A program made the translations under genes and the position numbers. The notes below the pieces were generated by a model. That model did no database searches. It saw only the letters and a list, made by a program, of their open reading frames with translations, and was not told where the DNA came from. A stretch of DNA of 5,898 nt, taken from assembly GCA_023402505.1 (NCBI GenBank), contig JAEYGD010000036.1:1-5898 (forward strand), read 5' to 3'. This DNA comes from Actinomycetes bacterium. Lineage in GTDB: Bacteria > Actinomycetota > Actinomycetes > Mycobacteriales > Micromonosporaceae. Of this stretch, positions 1-4,886 are shown in pieces (the stretch's first letter is position 1; each line of letters starts with the position of its first letter).

Positions 1-846
1 CAGCAGCGCCCGCACGGCGAACGCGAGCGCGGCGATCCAGCCGGCGGCCAGCAGCGCGTACACGGCCGGGCGGGCGTCGCCACCGACGTCGGCGGCACGC
101 ATCAGCGTGCGCGCGTTGGTCAGCACGATCACGCCGCCGATCGCCGCGCCGAGCAGCTGGGCGGGCACGAGGCGTACCAGCCAGGCCGCCACCGGCGCGG
201 CGATGAGGCCACCCACCAGCAGCGCGGCCACCATCGGCAGCAGGAACCCCTCGGAGCCGAGCCCGATCAGGAACCCGACGCTGGCCGCGCCGGCGACGAG
301 GAACTCGGCGGTGTCGACCGAGCCGATCACCTTGCGGGGTTCCATCCGGCCGCTGACCAGCAGGGCGGGCGTGGCGACCGGCCCCCAGCCCCCGCCGCCG
401 GTGGCGTCGACGAAGCCGGCGACCAGGCCGAGCGGGCCGAGAAAACGACCCCGCAGCCGGCCGGCGCGCCGCTCGGTGCGCAGCGGCCGGGAGAAGCGGA
501 CCAGCAGGTACGCGCCGAGGGTGAACAGGATGCCCGCCATCCAGGGCGCGGCGGCCTCGGTGGAGATGGCGGACAGGAAGGTCGCACCGGCGAACGCCCC
601 GAGGGCGCCGGGCACGGCGATGCGCCCCACGACCCGCCAGTCGACGTTCCCGAACCGCCAGTGCGCCACACCCGCGGCGAGCGTGGTGCCCATCTCGGCG
701 AGGTGCACCGACGCCGAGGCGGCGGCCGGGGCGACGCCGACGAGGAGCAGCAGCGTCGAGGAGGTGAGCCCGTACGCCATGCCGAGCGCGCCGTCGACGA
801 GCTGCGCGGCGAGCCCGACGAGCGCGAGGACGAGCAGCTTGCGCAC
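1..846 (-). CDS. TauE/SafE-family membrane transporter (3' end outside window)
   Basis: A polytopic inner-membrane protein of the TauE/SafE (sulfite exporter) family; family members move sulfite, sulfoacetate or other small anions, and the substrate cannot be read from sequence. 282 codons are visible with no stop before base 1. Hydrophobic segments lie at about residues 3-16, 27-48, 75-95, 103-117, 137-155, 181-200, 203-222, 226-243 and 262-280. The family's two-fold internal repeat is visible: QLVDGALGMAYG (15-26) in the first half matches GFVDATGGGGWGP (144-156) in the second, each at the start of a glycine-rich membrane hairpin. GTG at 846 is chosen because GGGAGG (851-856) lies just upstream and the first membrane segment starts right after it; the next ATG (codon 23) would cut the first repeat motif. 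The gene follows the Rrf2 regulator by 116 bases on the same strand, which suggests control by that regulator. The family call is firm; sulfite as substrate is inference. Confidence 0.9.
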   Translation of the reverse strand, partial: MRKLLVLALVGLAAQLVDGALGMAYGLTSSTLLLLVGVAPAAASASVHLAEMGTTLAAGVAHWRFGNVDWRVVGRIAVPGALGAFAGATFLSAISTEAAAPWMAGILFTLGAYLLVRFSRPLRTERRAGRLRGRFLGPLGLVAGFVDATGGGGWGPVATPALLVSGRMEPRKVIGSVDTAEFLVAGAASVGFLIGLGSEGFLLPMVAALLVGGLIAAPVAAWLVRLVPAQLLGAAIGGVIVLTNARTLMRAADVGGDARPAVYALLAAGWIAALAFAVRALL

Positions 847-875
847 GGCACCTCCCAGTTTTTGGGTATCTCCTA

Positions 876-888
876 TCGACTTGGTCGA
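876..888. promoter_or_regulatory. 13-bp palindrome TCGAC-TTG-GTCGA, candidate operator
   Basis: A perfect inverted repeat with 5-bp arms and a 3-base centre lies 30 bases upstream of the transporter GTG, at the predicted transcription start. It sits in a locally A/T-richer patch between the Rrf2 regulator and the transporter, where a repressor site would be expected. A second short inverted repeat, CCCA-N5-TGGG (854-866), overlaps the ribosome binding site. Binding by the neighbouring Rrf2 protein is inference only; I do not recognise the motif as a published Rrf2 box. Confidence 0.4.
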
Positions 889-916
889 CAATGCGGCACG
901 GGCGACGCCCGGTCAA
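888..916 (-). promoter_or_regulatory. Candidate promoter for the TauE/SafE gene
   Basis: On the minus strand TTGACC (916-911) resembles a -35 box and is followed after 17 bases by CATTGT (893-888), a weak -10 with three consensus matches. Predicted transcription would start near 880, inside the palindrome at 876-888, leaving a leader of about 35 bases. The spacing is good but the -10 is poor. Read-through from the Rrf2 gene is the alternative. Confidence 0.35.
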
Positions 917-962
917 GCCTCCGTTCGGTCAGTGGGACGACGATCCGGTCCAGTGGAACGGT

Positions 963-1433
963 TCAGGTCCAGGCACGCGGGTCGGCGGCCAGCTCGGTCA
1001 CCCGCGGCGGCAGGGTCCCGCCGGCCACGTCGGCGACCGTGACCAACTCGAGGATCTGCCGCTCACTGGCCCGCAGGGCGATCCACACGTCCTGCAACGC
1101 CCGTGCCGCGCCGTGGTAGCCGAGTTCCTCCGGTCGCTGCCCGCGTACGTGCGCCAGCGGCCCGTCGATCACGCGGATCACCTCGGCCAGGGAGATCTCC
1201 TCCGCCGGCCGGGCCAGCCAGTAGCCGCCCTCCGGGCCGCGCTGGGCGTGCACCACACCGCCGCGGCGCAGCTGCAACAGGATGCTCTCCAGGAACTTCG
1301 GCGGGATGTCCTGGGCGCGGGCGATCTGGTCGGCGGTCACCGGCCGCCCTCGCCCGGCGATGGCACCGCCGGTCACCGAGGCGAGCTCGGCGACCGCACG
1401 GAGGGCGTAGTCGACCCGGGCGGAGAGGCGCAT
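963..1433 (-). CDS. Rrf2-family winged-helix transcriptional regulator without cysteines
   Basis: A DNA-binding repressor-type protein of 156 residues, within the usual Rrf2 size. The N-terminus MRLSARVDYALRAVAELA is the family's first helix. The helix-turn-helix spans about residues 33-55 (TADQIARAQDIPPKFLESIL) and the wing carries the signature RGPEGGYWLARP (65-76), followed by ISLAEVIRVIDGPLA (80-94), the start of the dimerisation helix. There is no cysteine anywhere, so it cannot bind an Fe-S cluster through the three cysteines used by IscR, NsrR or RsrR. That places it with cluster-free members such as CymR, which responds to cysteine metabolism through a partner enzyme. ATG 1433 is the only sensible start and has no Shine-Dalgarno sequence, fitting a leaderless message. 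It lies 120 bases after tesB and 116 bases before the TauE/SafE gene, its most likely target along with itself. The effector is unknown. Confidence 0.93.
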   Translation of the reverse strand: MRLSARVDYALRAVAELASVTGGAIAGRGRPVTADQIARAQDIPPKFLESILLQLRRGGVVHAQRGPEGGYWLARPAEEISLAEVIRVIDGPLAHVRGQRPEELGYHGAARALQDVWIALRASERQILELVTVADVAGGTLPPRVTELAADPRAWT

Positions 1434-1440
1434 GCCGGAC

Positions 1441-1446
1441 AGGTTA
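1441..1446 (-). promoter_or_regulatory. Candidate -10 box of a leaderless Rrf2 promoter
   Basis: TAACCT on the minus strand fits the actinobacterial TANNNT -10 pattern and ends 7 bases before the Rrf2 ATG. That distance would place the first transcribed base at or next to the start codon, consistent with the missing Shine-Dalgarno sequence. No -35 resembling TTGACA is present; the spacer is instead occupied by the inverted repeat 1446-1470. Confidence 0.45.
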
Positions 1447-1470
1447 GCCGGCCGGACGCCCCGGCCGGCT
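1446..1470. repeat. Perfect 10-bp inverted repeat upstream of the Rrf2 gene
   Basis: AGCCGGCCGG (1446-1455) and CCGGCCGGCT (1461-1470) are exact reverse complements around a 5-base centre. The structure directly abuts the candidate -10 of the Rrf2 gene, where a bound dimer would block transcription, so it could be an autoregulatory operator. It could equally fold as a GC-rich hairpin ending tesB transcription, although no T-run follows it. Confidence 0.55.
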
Positions 1471-1490
1471 GATCACCCCTCGGCCGATCA
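1470..1490. repeat. Inverted repeat TGATC-N11-GATCA
   Basis: 5-bp arms at 1470-1474 and 1486-1490 are separated by 11 bases, giving a 21-bp symmetric site that lies in the -35 area of the Rrf2 promoter. The A/T content of the arms stands out from the surrounding GC. An operator role is possible; short arms mean chance is a real alternative. Confidence 0.3.
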
Positions 1491-1506
1491 GGCGGCCCGG
1501 GCCGCC
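1491..1506. terminator. Perfect 16-bp palindrome, possible tesB terminator
   Basis: GGCGGCCCGGGCCGCC is fully self-complementary and can fold as a 6-bp GC stem with a CCGG loop, about 48 bases past the tesB stop. It lacks a T-run, as is common for actinobacterial hairpins. The adjoining inverted repeats make it hard to say which one, if any, terminates. Confidence 0.35.
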
Positions 1507-1584
1507 GCCACGGCGGAGCGGACGGTCAGCCGCCGCCACGGCCGAGCGGGCCGTCAGCCGCCGACGCGGCGGAGCAGGCCCTCC
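1501..1584. repeat. Three tandem 28-bp units across the tesB 3' end
   Basis: Units at 1501-1528 and 1529-1556 agree at 25 of 28 positions; a third, 1557-1584, matches the middle one at 22 of 28. The third unit encodes the last residues of TesB (ending RRVGG). Each of the other two begins, on the minus strand, with TGAC, and the TGA of the middle unit is the tesB stop codon. The pattern suggests the gene's 3' end was duplicated tandemly, leaving two untranslated copies behind the stop. Confidence 0.7.
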
Positions 1585-2438
1585 TGCACGACACTGGTGA
1601 TCTGCCGCCCGTCCCGGGTGAACATCCGGCCGGTCGCCAGCCCTCGCGCCCCCGACGCCGACGGGCTCCAGCAGTCGTAGAGGAACCACTCGTCGGCGCG
1701 GAACGGCCGGTGGAACCACACGGCGTGGTCGAGGCTGGCGCCCACCACCCCGCCCGGCCCCCACACCTCGCCGTGCATCGACAACACCGAGTCCAGCAGT
1801 GTGAGGTCGGAGGCGTACGCCAGAGCGCACGCGTGCAGCAGCGGGTCGTCGGGGAGCTTGCCGTCGAAACGCATCCACACCCGCTGGTGCGGTTCGGCCG
1901 GGCGGTCACCCGGGCGCACCCAGCCGGGCTCGCCGACGTAGCGGACGTCGATGGGACGCGGGATCTGCGCCCAGATGCCGAGCCGCTCCGGGTAGCGGGA
2001 GAGCCGGTCGGCCATCGTCGGCACGTCGTCCGGGCCGGGCACGTCCGGCGGGACCGGCGCTTGGTGGTCCAGGCCCTCCTCCGGCCGCTGGAAGGACGCG
2101 GACATGAAGAAGATCGGCTTGTCGTGCTGGAGCGCCACCGAACGGCGCACCGAGAAGGAACGCCCGTCGCGGATGTTCTCCACCTGGTACTCGATCGGCT
2201 CGGACGGGTCACCGGGCCGGACGAAGTACCCGTGCAGGGAGTGCACGACGCGCTCCGGGTCGACGGTGCGCCCGGCGGCGACCAGGGCCTGCCCGGCGAC
2301 CTGGCCCCCGTACACCCGCTGCGGCCCGACCGGCGGGCTCATCCCCCGGAAGGTCATCTCGCCGGTGGCGGTGAGGTCGAGGACCTCCAGCAGCTGGTCG
2401 ACGGCGGCCTGGCCGACCGCGACATCCGGCGCGCTCAC
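1554..2438 (-). CDS. tesB: Acyl-CoA thioesterase II
   Basis: Hydrolyses fatty acyl-CoA to free fatty acid and CoA in the cytoplasm. The 294 residues form the double-hotdog fold of TesB: the first hotdog carries FRGMSPPVGPQRVYGGQVAGQ (beginning near residue 30) and HSLHGYFVRPGDP (66-78), the second carries ALAYASDLTLLDS (205-217) and LDHAVWFHRPF (236-246). Comparing with E. coli TesB, the catalytic Asp204-Thr228-Gln278 set corresponds to Asp211, Ser235 (in GASLDH) and Gln285 (in VVQEG), so the threonine is replaced by serine, a conservative change. GTG 2438 is chosen because GGAG lies 8 bases upstream and an in-frame TGA (2483-2481), inside the adjacent repeat unit, rules out a longer product. 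The gene follows pyk across a tandem repeat array, and its first three codons GTG AGC GCG repeat the head of every unit. The pyk-tesB order is also found in mycobacteria, so co-transcription is likely. Confidence 0.95.
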   Translation of the reverse strand: MSAPDVAVGQAAVDQLLEVLDLTATGEMTFRGMSPPVGPQRVYGGQVAGQALVAAGRTVDPERVVHSLHGYFVRPGDPSEPIEYQVENIRDGRSFSVRRSVALQHDKPIFFMSASFQRPEEGLDHQAPVPPDVPGPDDVPTMADRLSRYPERLGIWAQIPRPIDVRYVGEPGWVRPGDRPAEPHQRVWMRFDGKLPDDPLLHACALAYASDLTLLDSVLSMHGEVWGPGGVVGASLDHAVWFHRPFRADEWFLYDCWSPSASGARGLATGRMFTRDGRQITSVVQEGLLRRVGG

Positions 2439-2675
2439 TGTCCGGTCTCCGTTCGCGACTGCGGGGCTCGCAACCCCAGCTCACTCCTCGCGCTCACCGG
2501 GCCGCCTCCGCTCGCGACTGCGGGGCTCGCAACCCCGGCTCACTCCTCGCGCTCACAGAACCGGCTGTCGTTCGCGACTGCGGGGCTCGCAACCCCGGCT
2601 CACTCCTCGCGCTCACCGGGCCGCCTCCGTTCGCGACTGCGGGGCTCGCAACCCCGGCTCACTCCTCGCGCTCAC
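2435..2675 (-). other. Chain of three tiny open frames joined by GTGA overlaps
   Basis: Read from the minus strand, the repeat units give three frames: 2675-2613 (20 codons, VSARSEPGLRAPQSRTEAAR), 2616-2494 (40 codons, two units fused because unit 3 is 60 bases long) and 2497-2435 (20 codons). The stop of pyk overlaps the first GTG as GTGA (2675-2672). Each frame's TGA overlaps the next GTG the same way (2616-2613, 2497-2494), and the last stop overlaps the tesB GTG (2438-2435). GGAGG lies 7 bases before the starts at 2616 and 2497; the start at 2675 has no clear ribosome binding site. The peptides are Arg/Ser/Ala-rich and match nothing I know. They may be untranslated by-products of the repeat, or translated only to hand ribosomes on to tesB. 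Confidence 0.4.
2439..2675 (-). repeat. Four tandem 59-60-bp units filling the pyk-tesB gap
   Basis: Units are 2439-2497 (59), 2498-2556 (59), 2557-2616 (60) and 2617-2675 (59). Each has a 46-bp core that is nearly invariant: one C/T change at the core edge in unit 2 and one A for G in unit 1 (2478). Each also has a variable 13-14-bp segment; those of units 2 and 4 are the same. Minus-strand units begin GTGAGCGCG and contain GGGG-N7-CCCC, which can form a short hairpin (CGGGG/CCCCG in units 2-4; the outer pair is lost in unit 1). A ninth-base match to the tesB start (GTGAGCGCG, 2438-2430) looks like the other edge of an insertion. The array covers everything between pyk and tesB. I have an impression that similar sequences occur widely in Micromonospora genomes, which I cannot verify here. 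The variable parts are far too short for CRISPR spacers. Confidence 0.93.
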
Positions 2676-4120
2676 TGGAGCGCCCGCGCGGAGGCGGCGT
2701 CCACCAGGGAGCCGAGCTGGTGGACGCGCAGCGTGTTGGTCGAGCCGGGCGTGCCGGGCGGGCTGCCCGCGACGATCACGACGTAGTCGCCGGGGTTGGC
2801 CCGGCCCAGACCGAGCAGCGCCTCGTCGACCTGCCGGAACATGTCGTCGGTGTGCTCGACGAAGGGCATCAGGAAGGTCTCCACCCCCCAGGAGAGGGCG
2901 AGCTGGTTGCGCACCTCCAGGACCGGGGTGAACGCGAGCAGCGGCAGGTCGCAGTGCAGCCGGGACAGCCGCCGGACGGTGTCGCCGGTCTGGGAGAACG
3001 CGACCAGCGCCTTGGCGCTGATGGCCCGGGCGATCGAGGAGGCGGCGATGGTGAGCGCGCCGCCGTGCGTACGCGGGTCGTGCTGGAGCCGGGGCACGCC
3101 GATCGAGCCGGACTCGGTCGTCGTGACGATCTTGGCCATGGTGCTGACGGTGAGCACCGGGTACTTCCCGACGCTGGTCTCACCGGAGAGCATCACCGCG
3201 TCGGCGCCGTCGAGCACGGCGTTGGCGACGTCGGAGGCCTCGGCGCGGGTCGGCCGGGAATTCTCGATCATCGAGTCGAGCATCTGGGTGGCGACGATGA
3301 CCGGCTTGGCGTTCTCCCGGCACAGCTGCACGGCCCGCTTCTGGACCAGGGGCACCTGGTCCAGCGGCAGCTCCACGCCCAGGTCGCCGCGGGCCACCAT
3401 CACACCGTCGAACGCCAGCACGATCGCCTCGAGATGGTCCACCGCCTCGGGCTTCTCGACCTTGGCCAGCACCGGCCGGTGCACGCCCTCCTCGGCCATG
3501 ATGGCGTGGACCAGCTTGATGTCGTCGGCGGAGCGGACGAAGGAGAGCGCCACCAGGTCGACGCCGAGGCCGAGGGCGAACCGCAGGTCCTCCGCGTCCT
3601 TCTCGGACAGGGCGGGAACGCTGACGGCGACGTTGGGCAGCGACACGCCCTTGTTGTTGGAGACCGGGCCGCCCTCGGTGACCAGGCAGCGGATGTCGTT
3701 GCCGGTGACGTCGGTGACCTCGACCGCCACCCGGCCGTCGTCGATCAGCAGCCGGTCGCCGGGCTTCACCTCCTGGGGGAGCTTGCGGTAGGTGCAGGAG
3801 ACGCGGTCCCGGGTGCCGGGAACGTCGTCGCTGGTGATGACGACAGAGTCGCCGGTGCGCCACTCGTGCGGGCCGTCGGCGAACCGGCCGAGCCTGATCT
3901 TGGGCCCCTGCAGGTCGGCCAGCACCGCGACCGGCCGCCCGGCCGCCTCGGCCGCCTCCCGGACGAGGCGGTGGACGGCCTCGTGGTCGGCGTGGGTGCC
4001 GTGGCTGAAGTTGAGCCTCGCCACGTTCATGCCGGCCTCGACGAGCCCCCGGATGCGTTCGGGCGAGGACGTGGCGGGGCCAAGGGTGCAGACGATCTTC
4101 GCGCGGCGTGTCACGCCCAT
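2672..4120 (-). CDS. pyk: Pyruvate kinase
   Basis: Catalyses phosphoenolpyruvate + ADP to pyruvate + ATP, the last step of glycolysis, in the cytoplasm. 482 residues, normal for bacterial enzymes. Visible landmarks: ARLNFSHG (34-41, PEP/ADP-binding Arg and K-site Asn), QGPKIR (71-76), the B domain about 80-170, catalytic Lys220 with metal ligand Glu222 in LAKVEK, ARGDLGVE (243-250, metal ligand Asp246), ATQML with Thr278, and TRAEASDVANAVLDGADAVM followed by LSGETSVGKYP (291-321). The C-terminal effector domain carries FSQTGDTVRRLSR (375-387) and GTPGSTNTLRVHQLG (456-470). LQGPKIRL at 70-77 has Leu/Gln/Lys/Leu where potassium-dependent enzymes have Thr/Lys/Glu/Thr, so the enzyme is probably potassium-independent. 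ATG 4120 is chosen over a frame open to 4771 because GGAGGAG (4138-4132) precedes it and MGVTRRAKIVCTLGPA is the family N-terminus. Its stop overlaps the GTG of the first repeat unit before tesB. Confidence 0.98.
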   Translation of the reverse strand: MGVTRRAKIVCTLGPATSSPERIRGLVEAGMNVARLNFSHGTHADHEAVHRLVREAAEAAGRPVAVLADLQGPKIRLGRFADGPHEWRTGDSVVITSDDVPGTRDRVSCTYRKLPQEVKPGDRLLIDDGRVAVEVTDVTGNDIRCLVTEGGPVSNNKGVSLPNVAVSVPALSEKDAEDLRFALGLGVDLVALSFVRSADDIKLVHAIMAEEGVHRPVLAKVEKPEAVDHLEAIVLAFDGVMVARGDLGVELPLDQVPLVQKRAVQLCRENAKPVIVATQMLDSMIENSRPTRAEASDVANAVLDGADAVMLSGETSVGKYPVLTVSTMAKIVTTTESGSIGVPRLQHDPRTHGGALTIAASSIARAISAKALVAFSQTGDTVRRLSRLHCDLPLLAFTPVLEVRNQLALSWGVETFLMPFVEHTDDMFRQVDEALLGLGRANPGDYVVIVAGSPPGTPGSTNTLRVHQLGSLVDAASARALQ

Positions 4121-4131
4121 CAGGCTAGTCT

Positions 4132-4138
4132 CTCCTCC
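4132..4138 (-). promoter_or_regulatory. Ribosome binding site that fixes the pyk start
   Basis: GGAGGAG on the minus strand lies 11 bases before ATG 4120. It decides the start because the reading frame stays open for a further 217 codons upstream without any conserved sequence. Confidence 0.85.
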
Positions 4139-4262
4139 GGGCCGGACCACGGGCCGACCCTTGTCGCACTGCGAACACGGTTGTCCGACGACGCGCGGCT
4201 GCGCGACCGGCGGGAGTCCGCCGGGGACGTCGTGGGCGGGCATCGGCGACCGCGCGCCCGGA

Positions 4263-4268
4263 ATCGTA
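4263..4268 (-). promoter_or_regulatory. Weak candidate -10 box for pyk
   Basis: TACGAT on the minus strand fits TANNNT in the 224-base gap between the YciI-like gene and pyk, but no matching -35 box is present about 17 bases upstream. It would give a leader of about 140 bases. Apart from this, the pyk ribosome binding site and the repeats at 4303-4344, I see nothing recognisable in this gap. Confidence 0.2.
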
Positions 4269-4302
4269 CCGTCCGTCGTCGGCCGCCCCGGAAGGCGCGG
4301 GT

Positions 4303-4344
4303 GAACGGTATCCGGGACGCCCGCGAACGGCGCTGGACGCCCGC
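4303..4344. repeat. Two-copy direct repeat directly after the YciI-like stop codon
   Basis: GAACGG-N6-GGACGCCCGC (4303-4324) is followed immediately by GAACGG-N4-GGACGCCCGC (4325-4344). The 10-base element is exact in both copies, 20 bases apart, i.e. on the same helix face. The second copy abuts the stop codon at 4345. It lies about 200 bases upstream of pyk, so paired binding of a regulator is possible, but so is simple local duplication. Confidence 0.5.
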
Positions 4345-4710
4345 TCAACTCTCGGTCTTGGCGAGGGGGAACTCGAGCGAGCCGGCCGGGCAGTAGAAGC
4401 TCATCACGTCGACCTTGTAGAGGCCGGCCTGGACGGCCGGGTCGGCCTCCATCACGCTGCGGACGTCGTCCACCGAACCGGTGCGGGCCAGGCCGAACCC
4501 GAGCGGCGGGTCCGGCTCCCGGGCCGGGCCGTCGACCGCACCGGCGACCAGGATGACGCCCCGCCGCTGGAGGGCCTGCATGTGCGCGAGGTGCTCGGCC
4601 TGGAGCCGCTGCACGGTCTCCGCCGGCAGCGCCCGGCCGGACGGGCCGGGATAGAGCACGATGCACTCGTACGTGTCGAGCGCGAAGTCGACCTCCGGCG
4701 TCCGCGTCAT
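4345..4710 (-). CDS. YciI-like (YCII-related domain) small protein
   Basis: A 121-residue protein with the YCII-related dimeric alpha+beta fold. Supporting features are the helix ETVQRLQAEHLAHMQALQRRG (31-51) carrying His40, the following strand VILVAGAVDGP (52-62), a glycine-rich turn GFGLART (71-77), and the C-terminal EADPAVQAGLYKVDVMSFY (88-106) with Asp90. The conserved His and Asp of this family have been proposed as an active-site pair, but no general reaction is established, so function is open. Cytoplasmic, with no signal peptide. ATG 4710 is supported by GGGAGG (4724-4719) 8 bases upstream; the frame stays open upstream to 5004, but only as a shadow of the lipase gene. It lies 176 bases after the lipase stop and 224 bases before pyk, so it may be transcribed alone. 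The C-terminal tail beyond residue 107 (CPAGSLEFPLAKTES) is not part of the core domain. Confidence 0.8.
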   Translation of the reverse strand: MTRTPEVDFALDTYECIVLYPGPSGRALPAETVQRLQAEHLAHMQALQRRGVILVAGAVDGPAREPDPPLGFGLARTGSVDDVRSVMEADPAVQAGLYKVDVMSFYCPAGSLEFPLAKTES

Positions 4711-4844
4711 GGCGCTCCCCTCCCGCCGGTGGCGGTGGTCGACGCCGACCGGCACGGGCCCAGCGTCCCACGAGCCGGCACCCGGCACGGCCAACTTCGC
4801 GAGGACCGCGGCGGGGAGCGACCCCGGCCCGGCTCGTCCGGCGC

Positions 4845-4870
4845 CGGGCGGCCGGTGGACCGGCCGCCCG
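4845..4870 (-). terminator. GC-rich hairpin after the lipase gene
   Basis: CGGGCGGCCGG (4845-4855) and CCGGCCGCCCG (4860-4870) form a perfect 11-bp stem with a 4-base loop, starting 17 bases past the lipase stop. There is no T-run, as is usual in high-GC actinobacteria. It is the strongest hairpin in the window and suggests that the lipase message ends here. Confidence 0.7.
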
Positions 4871-4886
4871 TGCCGGGGCCCGCGCC

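Noticed and set aside
926..961. Near-repeats CGGTC-AGTGGGACG and CGGTC-CAGTGGAACG between the regulator and the transporter
   Set aside because: They are 20 bases apart but imperfect, with an insertion between the shared parts; too weak to list as a site.
107..1042. 311-codon plus-strand frame over the transporter
   Set aside because: The translation is Pro/Ser/Arg/Ala-rich with no domain, and it opposes a clear TauE/SafE gene.
963..1433. Fe-S-cluster sensing Rrf2 regulator (IscR, NsrR or RsrR type)
   Set aside because: The protein has no cysteine at all, so the cluster ligands are missing.
2439..2675. CRISPR array
   Set aside because: The conserved part is 46 bp and the variable part only 13-14 bp, one variable segment is repeated, and no cas gene is nearby. 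This is a tandem repeat.
2720..4396. 558-codon open frame on the plus strand
   Set aside because: It is antisense to pyk, whose motifs are unmistakable. The translation is low-complexity (G, D, H, V, R) without domains, as expected from the shadow of a GC-rich gene.
4121..4771. 217-codon N-terminal extension of pyruvate kinase
   Set aside because: It runs through the YciI-like gene in another frame, has no conserved sequence, and a strong ribosome binding site marks ATG 4120, which gives the normal family N-terminus.
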